64,000 nt of DNA from Clavelina lepadiformis (Eukaryota; Chordata; Ascidiacea; Aplousobranchia; Clavelinidae), in the NCBI RefSeq assembly GCF_947623445.1, contig NC_135240.1, positions 8,680,001-8,744,000 of the forward strand, read 5' to 3'. The position numbers and the translations under genes are program-made. The notes under the pieces were generated by a model. It made no database searches and was not told the DNA's origin. It saw only the letters and a program-made list of their open reading frames with translations. Positions 37,086 to 50,018 of the stretch are shown piece after piece (position 1 is the stretch's first letter; each line of letters starts with the position of its first letter).

Positions 37086-40000
37086 ATTTTACACTTCTCT
37101 GCATTTCAAAATTTAAAGATATCAGATTTGACATATAGCTTATCAAGTTACACAAATGTCTTTCGTAAGTTAATATTAACACAAATCTCAAATCATGCAA
37201 GTTAGGAAAAAAGATTAAAAATGAAATCGTTAAAACTTCTGAACTTATGCTCCCATATTTTGATTATCAGCAATTAGCTTACATAAAAAGGTTAGAAAAA
37301 CGTAAATTTTGTTGTTCTTAAAGATTTACAAAATTTTCAACACTAAGAGGTAGGATGATCTTTCATATTTCTGCAAAGCAAATGTGATTACCCCCTTCGA
37401 TGTACACTTGGCTCATATTTACTGCAAATCTGTATTAAACTAAGTTCAATTTTTTGCATGCCACTTGTTCTATCCTAACTTTTTATCATCAGCGACGCGC
37501 TGTGCAATCTTTACCATTGAGAATACAGTCGATGTCATAATGAAAAATACCGTATGGTTTCTTCTTCAAGTTTGAAGTTTGTGGTCTGTAGTTTTAAACA
37601 AACGACTTAAAGGCAATCGATACTGACTTAATTAACCGAGCTATCAATAAGACGGAAGTAATAAATATTGATTTCTGTTCAAAATCATCTTAAGATACAT
37701 ATTCTGCACAGCGTGGAAGATATTGTGATCAAAATCGAATTGTAATACTTCTAAATCTGTTAGTATTAATAATTAACCATTCGCCCCTTTCTTCTCTGTA
37801 TTACTCATCCTTATACGCCATATACCGTTTTCGTTGTTGCTTCAGAATATAACGTATCAACTTACGGGTGGGAAACTTACAATCTGTACCATCGCTCATG
37901 TGAAGGTTTTCTTCTATATTGAAGCTCTTTTTCCACAAATTCATTTGCCATCGCTCTGTGGCGTCTAAAGTCGAAAACCAAAATAAACTGGTGCAATGTG
38001 AAGTAGCGCTTACATTACAGGATTTAGGTCGGTTTAGGTTTAGATTTCCTATATTCAGCAATGCGGCCGAATTCTATTTATGTCGTGATCCCGTTGCTAT
38101 AAAATGTTGTTAATCATAAAATGAGCGATATACAAGAGCGAAAACACAGTTTAAGTAAGTTATGCCTGCTAGGTTTTCTGCCCAAACCGGTTATAACTAG
38201 CCACTTATGATACATTAGACGAAGTCATAGGTAATGGTCCATCGCGTCATTTACTGAGGCGAAAGTATACGAAACTTCTGCTTCCACCAAGCAAATGTAT
38301 AGCTCTATCTTGCCAGCTGCAAATTGCACAGTGATTTTTGTCGTAAATAAACCAAATTATTTGTCGTTTTTGATAAGTGTATACACGTATACAATACATG
38401 TATAACACGTGCATATCGAAACATTTGATACCTTAAACAGTGTATACCATCACACTAGAACCTAATGATGCCCCGAAAACGAGCCTCACCAATTTTCAAC
38501 CAATTTCAGGTGTTTTCACCAACTCAAGTTTCTCTTCCAGCTTTATCCAAACTCTCACTTTTTGCCCAAATAAGCAGGAAGTACATTGTTGCCAGAGAAT
38601 TTTTTTAAAGCAATTTAAAGATTTACAGTATATTTTTTGGTAAAATTTGCTGTTAACCAAAACGAGGTTAGTTCATTTCACAGTTATTGTACAGCATGCT
38701 GGTGTTGTTTCACACAAGACGTATACGGTTAGCTTCTCTCCTGCAGTAAAAGAGACAAGAAACGAAAAGTCATTAAACAAGAGAAATGTGAAATATATTC
38801 GTATAAGAATGAAACAGATATAATCTACACAATGAGTCAAATTGAATCAAACATGACCAATAAATATTCAATGCAAACTTCCTTTTGCTCCATTATTGGT
38901 TGCCGGTAGTTGTTTGTACACTCGTTGTGGTCGTTCTGGGATTACGTATGTGATGCGCAAACTGTCACGTGCGCGAATTACACTCAATCGTCCGGCTCGT
39001 TTATTTCAATCTACTGCTTGTATATGAGCGAGTGCTGATTATATACTATGTCTAGTTTATGTTACCGAAAGACCAATCTTATTCTTTGTGTCTCATGCTT
39101 TCATTTTTTACAAAGACGTAGATCTACATATCACAAAGACGTATATTGTAGACGTTATACCCTACAGTATATGAAGGCAAAAACATTTTCTTCAGATTTC
39201 AACTTCTTTGTTTGTTTCATTATGACGTTATACGTTCGGTTTTGGTTCGTGTATTCACGAACGATGAAGTCAAAAGCTCATGTTCTCACGAGCTGAAGTT
39301 TTTATGATTTTCCCATATCCCTGATAAAATACACGCCATTTTCTTACGAAAGTCTTAACAACTGCTTGTGTAATTGCTTGTGTGACTATTGTTAGTACGA
39401 AGGTATTTCATTCGTTCCCATTACTATTTGTCGTCTTGATATTTTTAAGACGCTGAAAGCGTCTAAGACTAAATCCATAGCGCTAAAAGTGTCGAGACAA
39501 ATATAGGCTACCAAAACCCATATTTTATATTTATCAAATAGTATACTAGTACTGTGGTCTGTAATGCAGTATGAACCATACTTACCATTGTAACGTCCCC
39601 AAACAAGCCGCTTGAACGACACTTGCTCTTGTTTAGTGGTCCTGATATAAGCAATTCCGAATTCGGGCAACACAATATAAAAATTAAAAGAAAAAATACG
39701 TGTAAGAAAGAGGAATAAACGTCAATGTACTGCGTGCATTTATGCCGTGAAAACGTTTTAAAATCGTTCGACAGTTTCATTTCGATCAAAGTGACTCTTT
39801 TTCAATTACGTAAGATTTAGGTATGAGTGGGATTTTGTTATAGCCTAACCCCAGGCATGAAACGAAGGTATTGCAGCGTCTTGTTATGCGCAAGAGCCAC
39901 CCTTATTGCAAACCATGTTGTTCGCAAAATGATGTTTAATATCACTAACGAAGTTCCTTCCCTCTTCATCAAGCATTTTGTATTCGTTGCGTTTACTCAT

Positions 40001-40390
40001 TTGGCTGTTCACGAATGTTTTTTCGTTTTGTAACTTCAAAAGTAAATTTTTATCACAAGTTTCGATAATAATTTAATTCTCCATTCGAAACAAGTGCCTT
40101 CATCCCAACTGTATGCCCATACAGGTTACTGTAGTGTAAGCCTAAAGTATAAGTTTTAAATGTTTCGGGAATTACTCTTCAGAATTAAAACACCATATGA
40201 ATTGCATGTTTCGATAAATATGACATATTCTGATATGTACTATAAGTCGTAAAATAACTAGCTAACTAGCCTTTTAACAGTAACAAGACAGAGCTGCTGA
40301 ATTCAGTAACACTGTAGTTCACCTGCAAGTAAAGCATGGATCGGATATGCACCCTCCTGACTTACGTGAAAAAGGAAGAATAGGTTATAT
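37086..40390. other. intergenic, 5' flank of TIR-3 and beyond
   Basis: To 37735 this is duplicated block B upstream sequence. The segment 37790-37985 resembles 30290-30455 (shared AACGTATCA, GGGAAACTT and TTGAAGCTC words), so a second duplicated segment brackets block B. The minus-strand frame 37801-38061 is protein-like (FPTRKLIRYILKQQ) but unrecognised. About 39595-39690 resembles 850-950. Nothing else can be supported. Confidence 0.45.
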
Positions 40391-40887
40391 TAGGCCTACC
40401 ATATTTTCATTGCCAAATAAGAGGACAATTTCTCCAGCAAGTACATTGCAAATAAAATTTTACGTTTAAGGAATTTATCACATGTTTTTGGATAATTATA
40501 CGCATATGCACAAGTAATGCATTCAGCTTCAAAATCATTTTGTCCTTTTCTGAAACAAGGATACTTCTGCCGCAGTTCATCAGAAAACACAGTGTTCCTC
40601 TTTGGCATTATTGCTTAGCTTTATTTAGATTTTATGTTTGTCTATATTAAAACAATGATAAGAAAAATGATTAGACCTCACGCTGTCGCTGAAAAGTCAT
40701 TTGACTTGACTTAAGCCTCATGCCGAAAAGTCACATAAACATATAATTCTGTTGAAAATATAAGCAAGAAAGCCCAAAATGCAAAAAAGGAGGACATTTG
40801 TGCATTTTTCAGTGTCCTCGGAGGACAATTCATTTTTCTTTAGAAAAGAGAACAAATCCTCCTAAAAGAGGACATATGGTAGCCCTA
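40391..40887 (-). mobile_element. hAT-like element with BED-type transposase N-terminus fragment
   Basis: Termini TAGGCCTACCATAT and ATATGGTAGCCCTA form a 14-bp inverted repeat with one mismatch. Flanks GGTTATAT and AGCTATAT agree at 6 of 8 positions. The minus-strand frame 40608-40396 begins MPKRNTVFSDELRQKYPCF and continues with EAECITC, which I recognise as the conserved start of hAT/ZBED-type transposase-derived proteins. It soon loses similarity, so this is a deleted, non-autonomous copy. Confidence 0.7.
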
Positions 40888-42779
40888 AGCTATATAGGCA
40901 GAATTTGATCTAACAATAAATGGTTAATCTATCATTCTTTTGTATTCAAACATGGTTGGCTGTAACCGATCTAAGTGGTTAATTTTTTCGGTTAAGATAA
41001 ATGAGTACAGCGCTTAGCCTGCTCATTATTTTTCTTGCTTCCCCCTTTTACGATCGACAAATATTTGTAGTAAAGTGATTACAACATAACTACCATATGG
41101 GCCCATTGCGAACCAACAAAATCTACAAAGAATTGAGCGATTTCTATCTCGTGGCGTGAGCACGACATTGGTATTGCTTCACGTTTTTGTTTCATTTTGT
41201 AGAAGGACAAGCTGAAATTTAGAAAGAAATCTATTGAATAAAACCTTTAAAGGTTAACTTACAATGATGTATTTATCTTGCTTGAGCCAATGTTGCACGT
41301 TGCTACATGCGCCCAAAAATAACCGAAGGACAAAAGCGGTAGAAAGCTGGGAAAGATAAAACCAATTTCATTGGCAGCAACTTAGGAATATAGGCTAAGT
41401 TAGAGCAGCGACATAGGCTACAGTCTCGTTTTTAGGCTAGTACAATTATTTACACTCGATATTGTGATTGCTTTACTGTTTCTCTTTTTGATCTAAACCT
41501 TGCTAGTTCAGCCTGTGGCAGAGCTTTTTCTGACACAGGCTAGGTTCTGTAGTAGACAATTCTTTCCAGGAGCTCAAACGGGATTCCTACAGGACTGGTC
41601 GGTCTATATATAACCAGGTTAGCTCATTAGCAAGTTGATGACTACACGATGGTTGGTGGCATTCAAAATCGAAGAAACAGATGCTTGGTTGGGAGAAGGA
41701 AAACGGCTGTTTTAAAGCTAAGGGAGCTTGTAAATATCGACAATATTGAACGCATCGAAACGAATTGCCAGTCAATGCGTAGTGTGTTTAGATGGCAGCC
41801 TATTGAAAGGAAGTTTGTTTTTAACGGGTGTAGCAATGTCATGCTTATTGTGGTGAATGGCACCAGCTGGTTTAAACTCAGACATTTTCACATCGAAATC
41901 TGAGCGGCTCTGTGTTTCTTGAAGCAATATTACAGACACGTTGTTTTTTCTGTCAAAGATTATGGATAACTTGTTATTTAACGATTACGACATACCCACG
42001 TGTTTCTTTCGAGTATTTTGATCAAAAGAAATCTCATGTTTTCTTCTCCCGGATGAGGCAGCCTTGTCAGTATTTTTATAGGTCGTATTTCCCAGGATGA
42101 CCCTAAGTACTTCACAAGACGACAACAAAAAGGTTGCCAGCTCCCTCCGACTAAAAAGTTAACTTTGGACCAAAAAAGAATTTTCAAACTTTTGCTACTA
42201 TTTGTGACACTGTTTTGGTAATTATTGAATTACCACCAAAAATGTTAAATATGTTTTGTCTGGTGTTTTGATGAAGAATTCGTCTTTGATTTAACGTTAA
42301 CTTAATTTAACACTTGCTTTTTTGCTTTAACTTTTATATTGCTCGTACATTGAGTTTTGCCCTATGTATAAGAGGATGCCATGCAAGTCGTTATTTTTGA
42401 TTTTATAACTTTATTTTTTGCCTAGAACAAATCAGTGTGTCCCATTTGGGAACACTGTACGGTTGTATTACCTGTACTATGATTGGAATGTGTAAAACCT
42501 GTACGTTTTAACTAATTTTATACGTTGTACAGTTAAACTTATCAACTTTAATTGTACTAAAATTTACAGAATCTTTGTAGTGAGCGTCATATTTTTCTTT
42601 GTTTTGTCTGAATCAGCATGTGAATGAATCCAAGAATCAATTATAACTAGAGGCTTCGACATGAACTTTTGTTTTAAATTTAACTACACATTCATTGTAT
42701 TAGTAAAAAAATTGAAATTACATGGTTTGATAACCTGTAATACTTTTAAAATCTTTAAATTTTGGAATAGGTATAAAAT
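40888..42779. other. intergenic, 5' side of TIR-4
   Basis: No supported gene. The frame 41649-41903 has no known family or splice signals. The promoter of TIR-4 should lie near the right end; a TATAAAA occurs at 42773-42779 directly at the start codon and so is not a usable TATA box. Confidence 0.45.
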
Positions 42780-45700
42780 ATGAAATGTCTAGTTATAATT
42801 TGTTATTTTTATTTTCATCTCACTTTGGTTTCCAGCAACACATTTCTTATTAATCGAGGTACGTTGATAAATTGAGTTTTTTTCAAGGTTGCAACATCAC
42901 ACAAGGAAAAAGAATAGCTTAAACGTATTCCAAAAGCTCAAAAAGTTTATTGCTTTTCTATTTTAGAATAATAGAAACTTATTTTTCGTAGATCGTTCCG
43001 AATTCAATTGCACAAATGTTGATGGTATTAATGATCCTGCATTTATTGGTTGGCCATATCATCTTACATGCAGCATGTTTGCATCTCGCTCCGAATACAC
43101 AATTTATCATGTTTATGACGCAGATTACGTCGATTACGAATCGAGTATTATTGTAAGAAGAAATTTTAAGTCTATTAATAAATTGAAAATTGACACTGTT
43201 GCAAAATTATGCAGTTTTGTATAGTCTTTCTTGCATCTACAAGTTTTTTAATTGCTTCATTTTTACCATAGATATACATATTATGCTGTGATCATTTTCA
43301 AACAAAAACACCAACAAATAACCGCAAATTGTCTATGCATCAGCACTTTTCCAAATCAAACTATGCATGGGCTTGATCCGCTACATACATCACGTTATAT
43401 TGCCTTGGTTTTGTTTTCAGTGCCAAGTTTTTGCCAACAATGGTACCCTTTTATTGAACCAAACTACCAACTATCAGGATCTTATTGAAGGTTTGGGCCC
43501 AGTGCTAGACATAGGCGTGATAAACGAAAATAGAAGTTACAAATTTCGGACGAAAATAATCGTAAGTAGATGGTTCAAATAATATTCATAAGTTAATCTT
43601 AAGTTCATTGCATGTTTGAATAGTTTTCAACGCAACTTCATATAACAAACTGATTAAATAAATATTACAAATTGTTTCATATCATGTAATATACAGTATA
43701 TACAGTAGGTATACTCTTTCTCAGTTTAGTGAGGCATATCTGCCTAAAATTGTTCTATACAGATTCTCGACAGCCAGAAATGCTTTGGGTTTCACATAAA
43801 CGTTGTCCCCACGTCTTTTGAGCCCATCACCTGTGAAGAATTTGTCAAAGGTCTAGAGTCACTGGACCAATCAATGATTGGACAACCAAAGACACTATAT
43901 TGCAAACGTAAATGTCCTCTAAAATTTTTGTAAAAAGCACTATATTTTTTATAGATTTATTAATAAGGTTGGCTATGGAGCCACGAATTTCATTGATATA
44001 TGCTTAAATACTTTCTTGTTTTAAAGTCGGACACGATGATTATCCCAAAGTATTTGCCACCGATGTCACCACAAAGTGGTTTCGAAATTGTTCCTCGCGT
44101 CCAGAAAATACAACGATCAGAAGCAACGGCGAGGTACATTTAAGTCAAATGAGTATTGGCGAAAAGTACGCATAAAAAGGAAGAAAGAGTACGTTTAAAT
44201 ATTTTGTTTTGCAGCTGTTTTTCCCCCAATTTGAATACGAACAAGCAGGCATCTACGCGTGTACAGTGACCTACAATGGAATGACAAGGTTTATTTCAGG
44301 GTATTCAGTTTGCGTTCTCGGTAAGATTTTCTTATATACGTCAACGCATAATTAAGCGATATGAATCCATGCAATGACGTTTACGTAATTGACTGTAGCT
44401 TTATATTGTTCATAGCGTTCTGGAATCACCCTATAACATAAATGAAAACGGTTAAATTTATTTTCTATGCTTTTGATATTTTAGGAAAGTTTGACAGCTG
44501 TAGTTGGTGTGGTCAATAACACTGAATGAAACTTTTAAAAATCATAGAAATTTTAACGTAAATAGGATTCTAATTTAGCGGTTTAGAATATTCTGTTGAG
44601 GTGAGAGACGCACGTATATAACATATTTAACATATACTAATAAGAGAACATATTACCTGGACATTCATAGAGCCACCAACAATATCACCACACAGCTTGC
44701 AATGTGAAAGTAAAGTTTTTGCAAAAATAGAAGAAAATGTGTCACTAAGTTGCCAGCTACGACTTGGGGTGGGGGAATTCAGCGACCATTCTTTTAAAGC
44801 TTTTTGGTCGAAGGTAAAATGTTGTATTATATCAAATAACCTTGTTTAGTTAATTTTAATATAGGTTATGCCGCCTTTCAGAATTCTTTTGATTTCATTA
44901 TAGTTGTTATACAAAACCAGCTGTAAGTTTTTACAACACTAATTTTTGAAGATGTCATCTGATGTTGAAGGATCCTGCCAAAGAGACTCATTGAAAACTT
45001 CAGCGGCTCGACTATCATGCTCATAGTTGGTGTTATGTTCTATGAGCTGGCCTAATGTTTCTTATAGAAACTAAGTCTTGGAATTTATACAATCTTCAAA
45101 CTGATGATAGTTCATAGTTTTATTAGTTCCAGTGAAATAATTACATTGTAATGAAATTAATACATTTCACAGTGAATATGAAAAGAAATGTTTTCTTTAT
45201 GTGGCTGATGAGTCTGAAAGATACCGCAAGGAAGAAGTTATTCCAATTGTGCTTGAAATCCAGTGAGCCGCCAAGTTGATCACTTATATATATATTAATA
45301 TACATACCAGAAATAAAGATAGATAACATATACCTTTCCGTTAACAATTGTACTAACATATTTTCCAATTGATGTTTTCGTTCGGATCCACGTCAAACTA
45401 ATTGTTTTTTTCAGGAGATTGTCCGCATCCGATTTCGGGACTTACACAATCTCGGCATTAACAAACAATAAAGGATCTGAGTTAATCACTGAAAATATAG
45501 ATCTTTGCCAAGATCATGTTCAAAAATACCTACAAGCAGCTACTATTGCTACAATTGCCACTACAACTGTTGTGTCGTTTTTTGTCGTTTTAGTCTTCCT
45601 CATCCTTCTCTTGCTTCAAAAGCAGGTGCAAGCTCGGGTGTACTTTAAACGTCATTTCAAATCTTGTGAATTGGGTAAGGTTGGCGTTTTTTTGACGCGA

Positions 45701-47201
45701 TTTTCTTATAACGTTTATAGGAATGTGCATATTCAAACTGGTTTCTTTTCCTACACAGCTGTGTACAATTTTTATTTTCCGATCACCCTATTTGATAAAC
45801 CACCACCTATATACGGTGTGTGTTATGACGTAAGGACAAATCGAACAAAGGAAAATAATAGTTTTTGTTTTATTGTTTCATTTTTTTCAGACGATAAAAA
45901 GTATGGAGCTTATATATCTTATCATTATACGAACGAGCTAGACAAATTTGCGCTGGATTATACGTCTTACTGTGTACGTTATACTTGCGGGAAGCTGGAA
46001 GGGCTTGGTTATAAGATTTACGACGAGCACAAAGACTCCAACAATGGATGTAAGTACAACGTTATTTGTCATCAAACACAGTACAATGAAATGAAGAGCG
46101 CGTTTCACACAGCTTGCCATGTTCACATTGGCGTAACATTTTTTGTTACATAAGCTACATCACAATCATAAACTTTTCATAAACCGAGGCTTTGCATTAC
46201 CAAAAGTTGTTCTACTGGAAATTACTTTAGAATAAAACATACACTTCGCTTTTGTTGAACATCATCGGATGTCTATAATGATTTCTCAAGTACTGGTTAA
46301 TCTAGTTATGACAACTCTTACTTTTTATGTTATAGTGCGTGTCGACAATCTTCTTGAATCGATTAAAAAGTGCCACAGAGTGGTGATCATTCTGACGTCA
46401 CAATATATCAATGATGATTGGAGCATGGGGAACCTGCAGCAGGTAAAATCATATTGCTGCTTTCTTCAGGCTATGATGGAATCAACCTAAAATTTTTACT
46501 TTAGTGTAACGCTAAATAAACAATCGTTTACATTTCCCATGTTTTGCGAAGAACGACTTTGCTATGCACACACTCTCTCGGCAATAACTTTTGGAAAACA
46601 TTGCACTGAGTTGTAAACCAAGTTTAATTGCTTCTGTTTGAAGGTGTTTCAAGCAATGATTGATTCCAGAACGAAAATCATTTTTATTATGGTCCCTGGC
46701 ATTAAGCAATATTTGAAACAACATGCCGTGAAAGACGATGCATGTAACTTAATACAAGCTGCAATAAAAGTATGAAACTGTTTTTAGATTAAAACATAAT
46801 TCGTTCATGTTTTGAATGAAATCATTATTTCTGTTTTACGCTCGGCGGAATGTTATACGTCGACTGTCGAGGTGATTTCATTACTTCAATGTTTAACTAC
46901 ACTCGCGTGGTCGTTGCAAATTTACGAAGTGATATCAAAAGAAATGAAAATACTCTTAATTGGCCTATATGGATTTCAGCTTAATCACTCCATCCAGTGG
47001 TCAAATGGAAAGAGTTTCGACAAAAACTTTTTTGATTTACAACTCGAAGATGCCATGCCGAAGCTCGAGTCCCAAAAGTCACGACGTTGTTCGACTTCAA
47101 GTTCAAGTCAATCAGCAGGAACGCGCATGCAGATAACTGCTTATCAACGTTGTATTAGCACCAACACTCAAGTGTCTGAGCTCGGCATATCAAATAGTTA
47201 A
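42780..47201 (+). CDS. TIR-4: IL-1-receptor-like Ig-TM-TIR receptor, 639 aa
   Basis: Same 14-exon plan as TIR-2, on the opposite strand: 42780-42858, 42992-43152, 43421-43561, 43763-43907, 44027-44133, 44215-44320, 44671-44813, 44952-45025, 45173-45262, 45415-45674, 45891-46049, 46336-46442, 46644-46769, 46980-47201. All phases fit. Signal peptide MKCLVIICYFYFHLTLVSS. Ig landmarks GWPYHLTCSMF, WFRNCSS, GIYACTVTYNG, NVSLSCQLRLG. Membrane span TVVSFFVVLVFLILLLL. TIR: YGAYISYHYTNELD, GYKIYDEHKD, RVVIILTSQYINDDWS, SIQWSNG, FFDLQLEDAMPKL; tail RRCSTSSSSQSAGTR, ending ISNS. Odd: the eighth exon is seven codons shorter than in TIR-2 and ends in a weak donor (GTTGGT), so its splicing is the least certain point. 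The gene is inverted relative to TIR-2, -3 and -5. Confidence 0.93.
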
Positions 47202-50018
47202 TTTTCCTGTCTGCAAAAAAAAAATCTTCGAAAGTATATATTCTATTAGCTCTAGCCGATAATTTAATTCTGTTATTTGATATGATAAATTTAATAGCCT
47301 GATGTTCTTTTCGTACAAATGGCCAAGTGTTTGGTTCTAGAGTCAAAAGAAAAAAGTTGCACATCACGGAAGTGCTGGGCAGACCAAACGTGCGCTCGTC
47401 TTACACTAAACAGAGCATAGTTTCGAGGAATAATTTCATACGTTTTGTGCTGTACATACTGAAAAGTATGACTATATTATGAATATGTTACTCGCCTTGT
47501 TTAGTATATAAACTGTTACAAGTATACGTACTTCTGCTGTAGAAAATATAGTTTATCGCATATGTTTTCCTGCAATTATGTTGTTGCCTGCTAACAGTTT
47601 AAAAACAATTCAATAGCACAAGAGCGGGAATTTCATATCTGGCGCGCTAACAAAAAAAGTATTTTGAACGATTGTTATATCGCTGTAGCAGTGACTGTTC
47701 GAGGCGGAAATAAAATTAACTCCTTACGTATACTCAGCCACTCATCTAGCTAGCTCGAATGCCTTTTTGTCATCTCTGCAACAATTCTTTACTTTTTGTC
47801 TTTGAGAAGGTCGCGACTTGACCCATCGTCTGTATGATTTCAACAAGAAACTTTTTTTAAATTCAAGAGAACAAACCTGTAGGCCTTCATAGGCTAGACT
47901 TTTTCAAAAAACTTGAAGTAATTGTCTATATTGAGAAACTCGCCAACCCGAAGTTCCCACACTCCTAATCTAAACTAAGCACGTTGGCTTTCAAAAAGGT
48001 TTCACTAGAGGTCAACATATGAAATGATTGTGAAAAAACGTGGTGATTTGCCCATTTTATTCTGAATGATTTTTATCTTTTTTCAAGGTGGTACAAAAAG
48101 AATATTTTTGTTTCATAATTACGTCACTAACTTCATATTTATTACACTTCATACTTCCTTTGCGACAACAAATGCTACGAACTCTTGTTACAGGAACATT
48201 AAAATATGCAATCCGATATTTGTATAGATATATAAAGGCTCTGACAACATACAATATACTAAACCTGTGTCGTGGCACTATTGCCCGGAACGCTGCCTTA
48301 CATTCGCCCTGCCACTTGTTCCCGGTATATTAGTTCGATGTCGAAGGACGTCGGAACTTTTTCGAGTCTAGCTTCGGCCTGGCACCCTCAAGCTGTAAGT
48401 GAAAGGATTTATGGCTCAATCCCTTATCATTCGTCGGCTGGTAGACTTTGTTGAACAGAACAATAACGAATAAGCGAAAACGATAGAACTATACTGTATT
48501 TATTAATCATTTTGTTTGTCTTCGACCTACTCTTTATCTATAGCTTTATAAACTGGAGTAGGATCCTCTATCGATCTTCTACCGTAATCTCAATGACATA
48601 AGCATCAATAGTTAATCGAGTCAGCGTCATTTGCTCCGAGATGTTGTCAATGCATGATTGGAATGTATTTTTTCATGCTCTTGCCACTTTCATTTTCCAG
48701 GTTATCTTCATACCATTATCTTCGTACACCATTACCTTTGTAGATGTCCAAACCACCAATGTTATGGTTATCTGGCTCGGTTCGTGATCGCCACCAACTT
48801 CAAATTGTTTCCTGATTTGTTCGCTTTTCCTTGCTGTGATTTTGACTCTTGTGATCCCTGCAGAGTCCAACATACGCTCTTCCTTTCTCTTTACTGGGAA
48901 GATCTGAACACTGAATCGCATTATACATCCAACATACTGTATGTAAAGACGATTCTCTATAATTTCGTTTCTAACTTGATTTCAGTGCATTTAGTTGACA
49001 TATAGGATAGGTCTTGCTACAGGAACTGCCTAGTTCTCTTGAAATTTGCCCTTGTTCGTTCCGATCAACTTCAAAGAAATTTCAAACCGATGTTACTGGC
49101 AAGATTTATTATATCGAGCAAAGTTTGCAAATACACTGCATCGTTAGGACGACGTTAATGCGCTGAGCACTTTTTACAGATACGTAGCTGGGTAGATCGC
49201 GAAACGCTCAGGTTTATGAATCGTGTAATGTTGATTAAGAATGCGTATTATATACTTTTCGAAAAGATTAACATACATTTATATACACAGCACACACAAT
49301 GAAGTTTCATGTAACAAAAGGGTGAACAGTTTCATTACGAGCCAAGATTTAACTAAATCTAATAAAACAAGCGTACATAAGCGCGTGTCAACTTTTAACA
49401 TAGATATATATGCAAGTCAAACGTAGTAGTAAAGAAGAAATTAGTCCGTATTTCATTTTTTTTGGATGAAACCTGACACTTGCTGTAATTATGACGTCAA
49501 CATTTTGACGTCATGACAAGGAAATCGTTTAGCAAAACAATTAACATAGGAGCAATACATATACTAAAAAAGGATTTCTAGAAGACGACTTCCAAAAACG
49601 AGCTGCAGCGCTGCATTGATAAACATTACCTACTCAGTAGTCCGTGCAAAGCGGAAAGGATTAATTCTGTGATTTCAGTTGTCACAAGTGTTACGTTTTG
49701 CTGTTCTCACTCTTAGAATTACAGGCACATGTTTTATTTAAAAGCAGTTAAGTCAAGTTTTTCTTCACACAGCTCATCTCAGGAGCTCCAATACAAAACT
49801 GTCAGTCCAACTACTTGTCGGACACACCTCGATAAAAAGACACATGTGCTTAATTAACCACGGAAACGCGCAATCGGCCGCAAGGGAGAAATGTAACAGA
49901 TACAGGGAAAAACAAGTGTAACACAAGCTTATACGTGTTGAAAAAGACACCACAATTTACAACATGACACTTGAGGTGGTTTCTATATAAGCTCGTGGCT
50001 GTTGTGTACAATGTGGTT
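47202..50018. other. intergenic, TIR-4 to TIR-5 (tail to tail), with a TIR exon relic
   Basis: Apart from the relic at 48345-48450 no gene is supported. The minus-strand frame 48921-48673 (with VGGDHEPSQITITLVVW) reads like protein but matches no family I know. Two TGACGTCA palindromes lie at 49492 and 49506. Confidence 0.45.
48345..48450 (-). pseudogene. isolated relic of the terminal TIR exon
   Basis: The minus strand reads PTNDKGLSHKSFHLQLEG, then RPKL and KKFRR, which aligns with WTNDKSFDDKFFQLQLED, MPKL and NVRR in the last exon of TIR-5. The box 3 FF has become SF and DAMP has become GARP. No neighbouring TIR, membrane or Ig exon is found within 1.5 kb, so this is the last trace of a further, lost receptor copy in the same orientation as TIR-5. 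Confidence 0.75.

Larger units (their letters stand above)
31393..37735. repeat. segmental duplication, block B (contains TIR-3)
   Basis: Partner of block A (19510-25676), collinear through all TIR exons and introns. Its left edge lies directly beside the nAChR relic, which shows that the duplicated unit ran across an nAChR/TIR junction. B-specific differences: the 660-bp element at 33320, a 3-nt deletion in the second TIR exon, and loss of the acceptor and start of the last coding exon. Confidence 0.88.
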
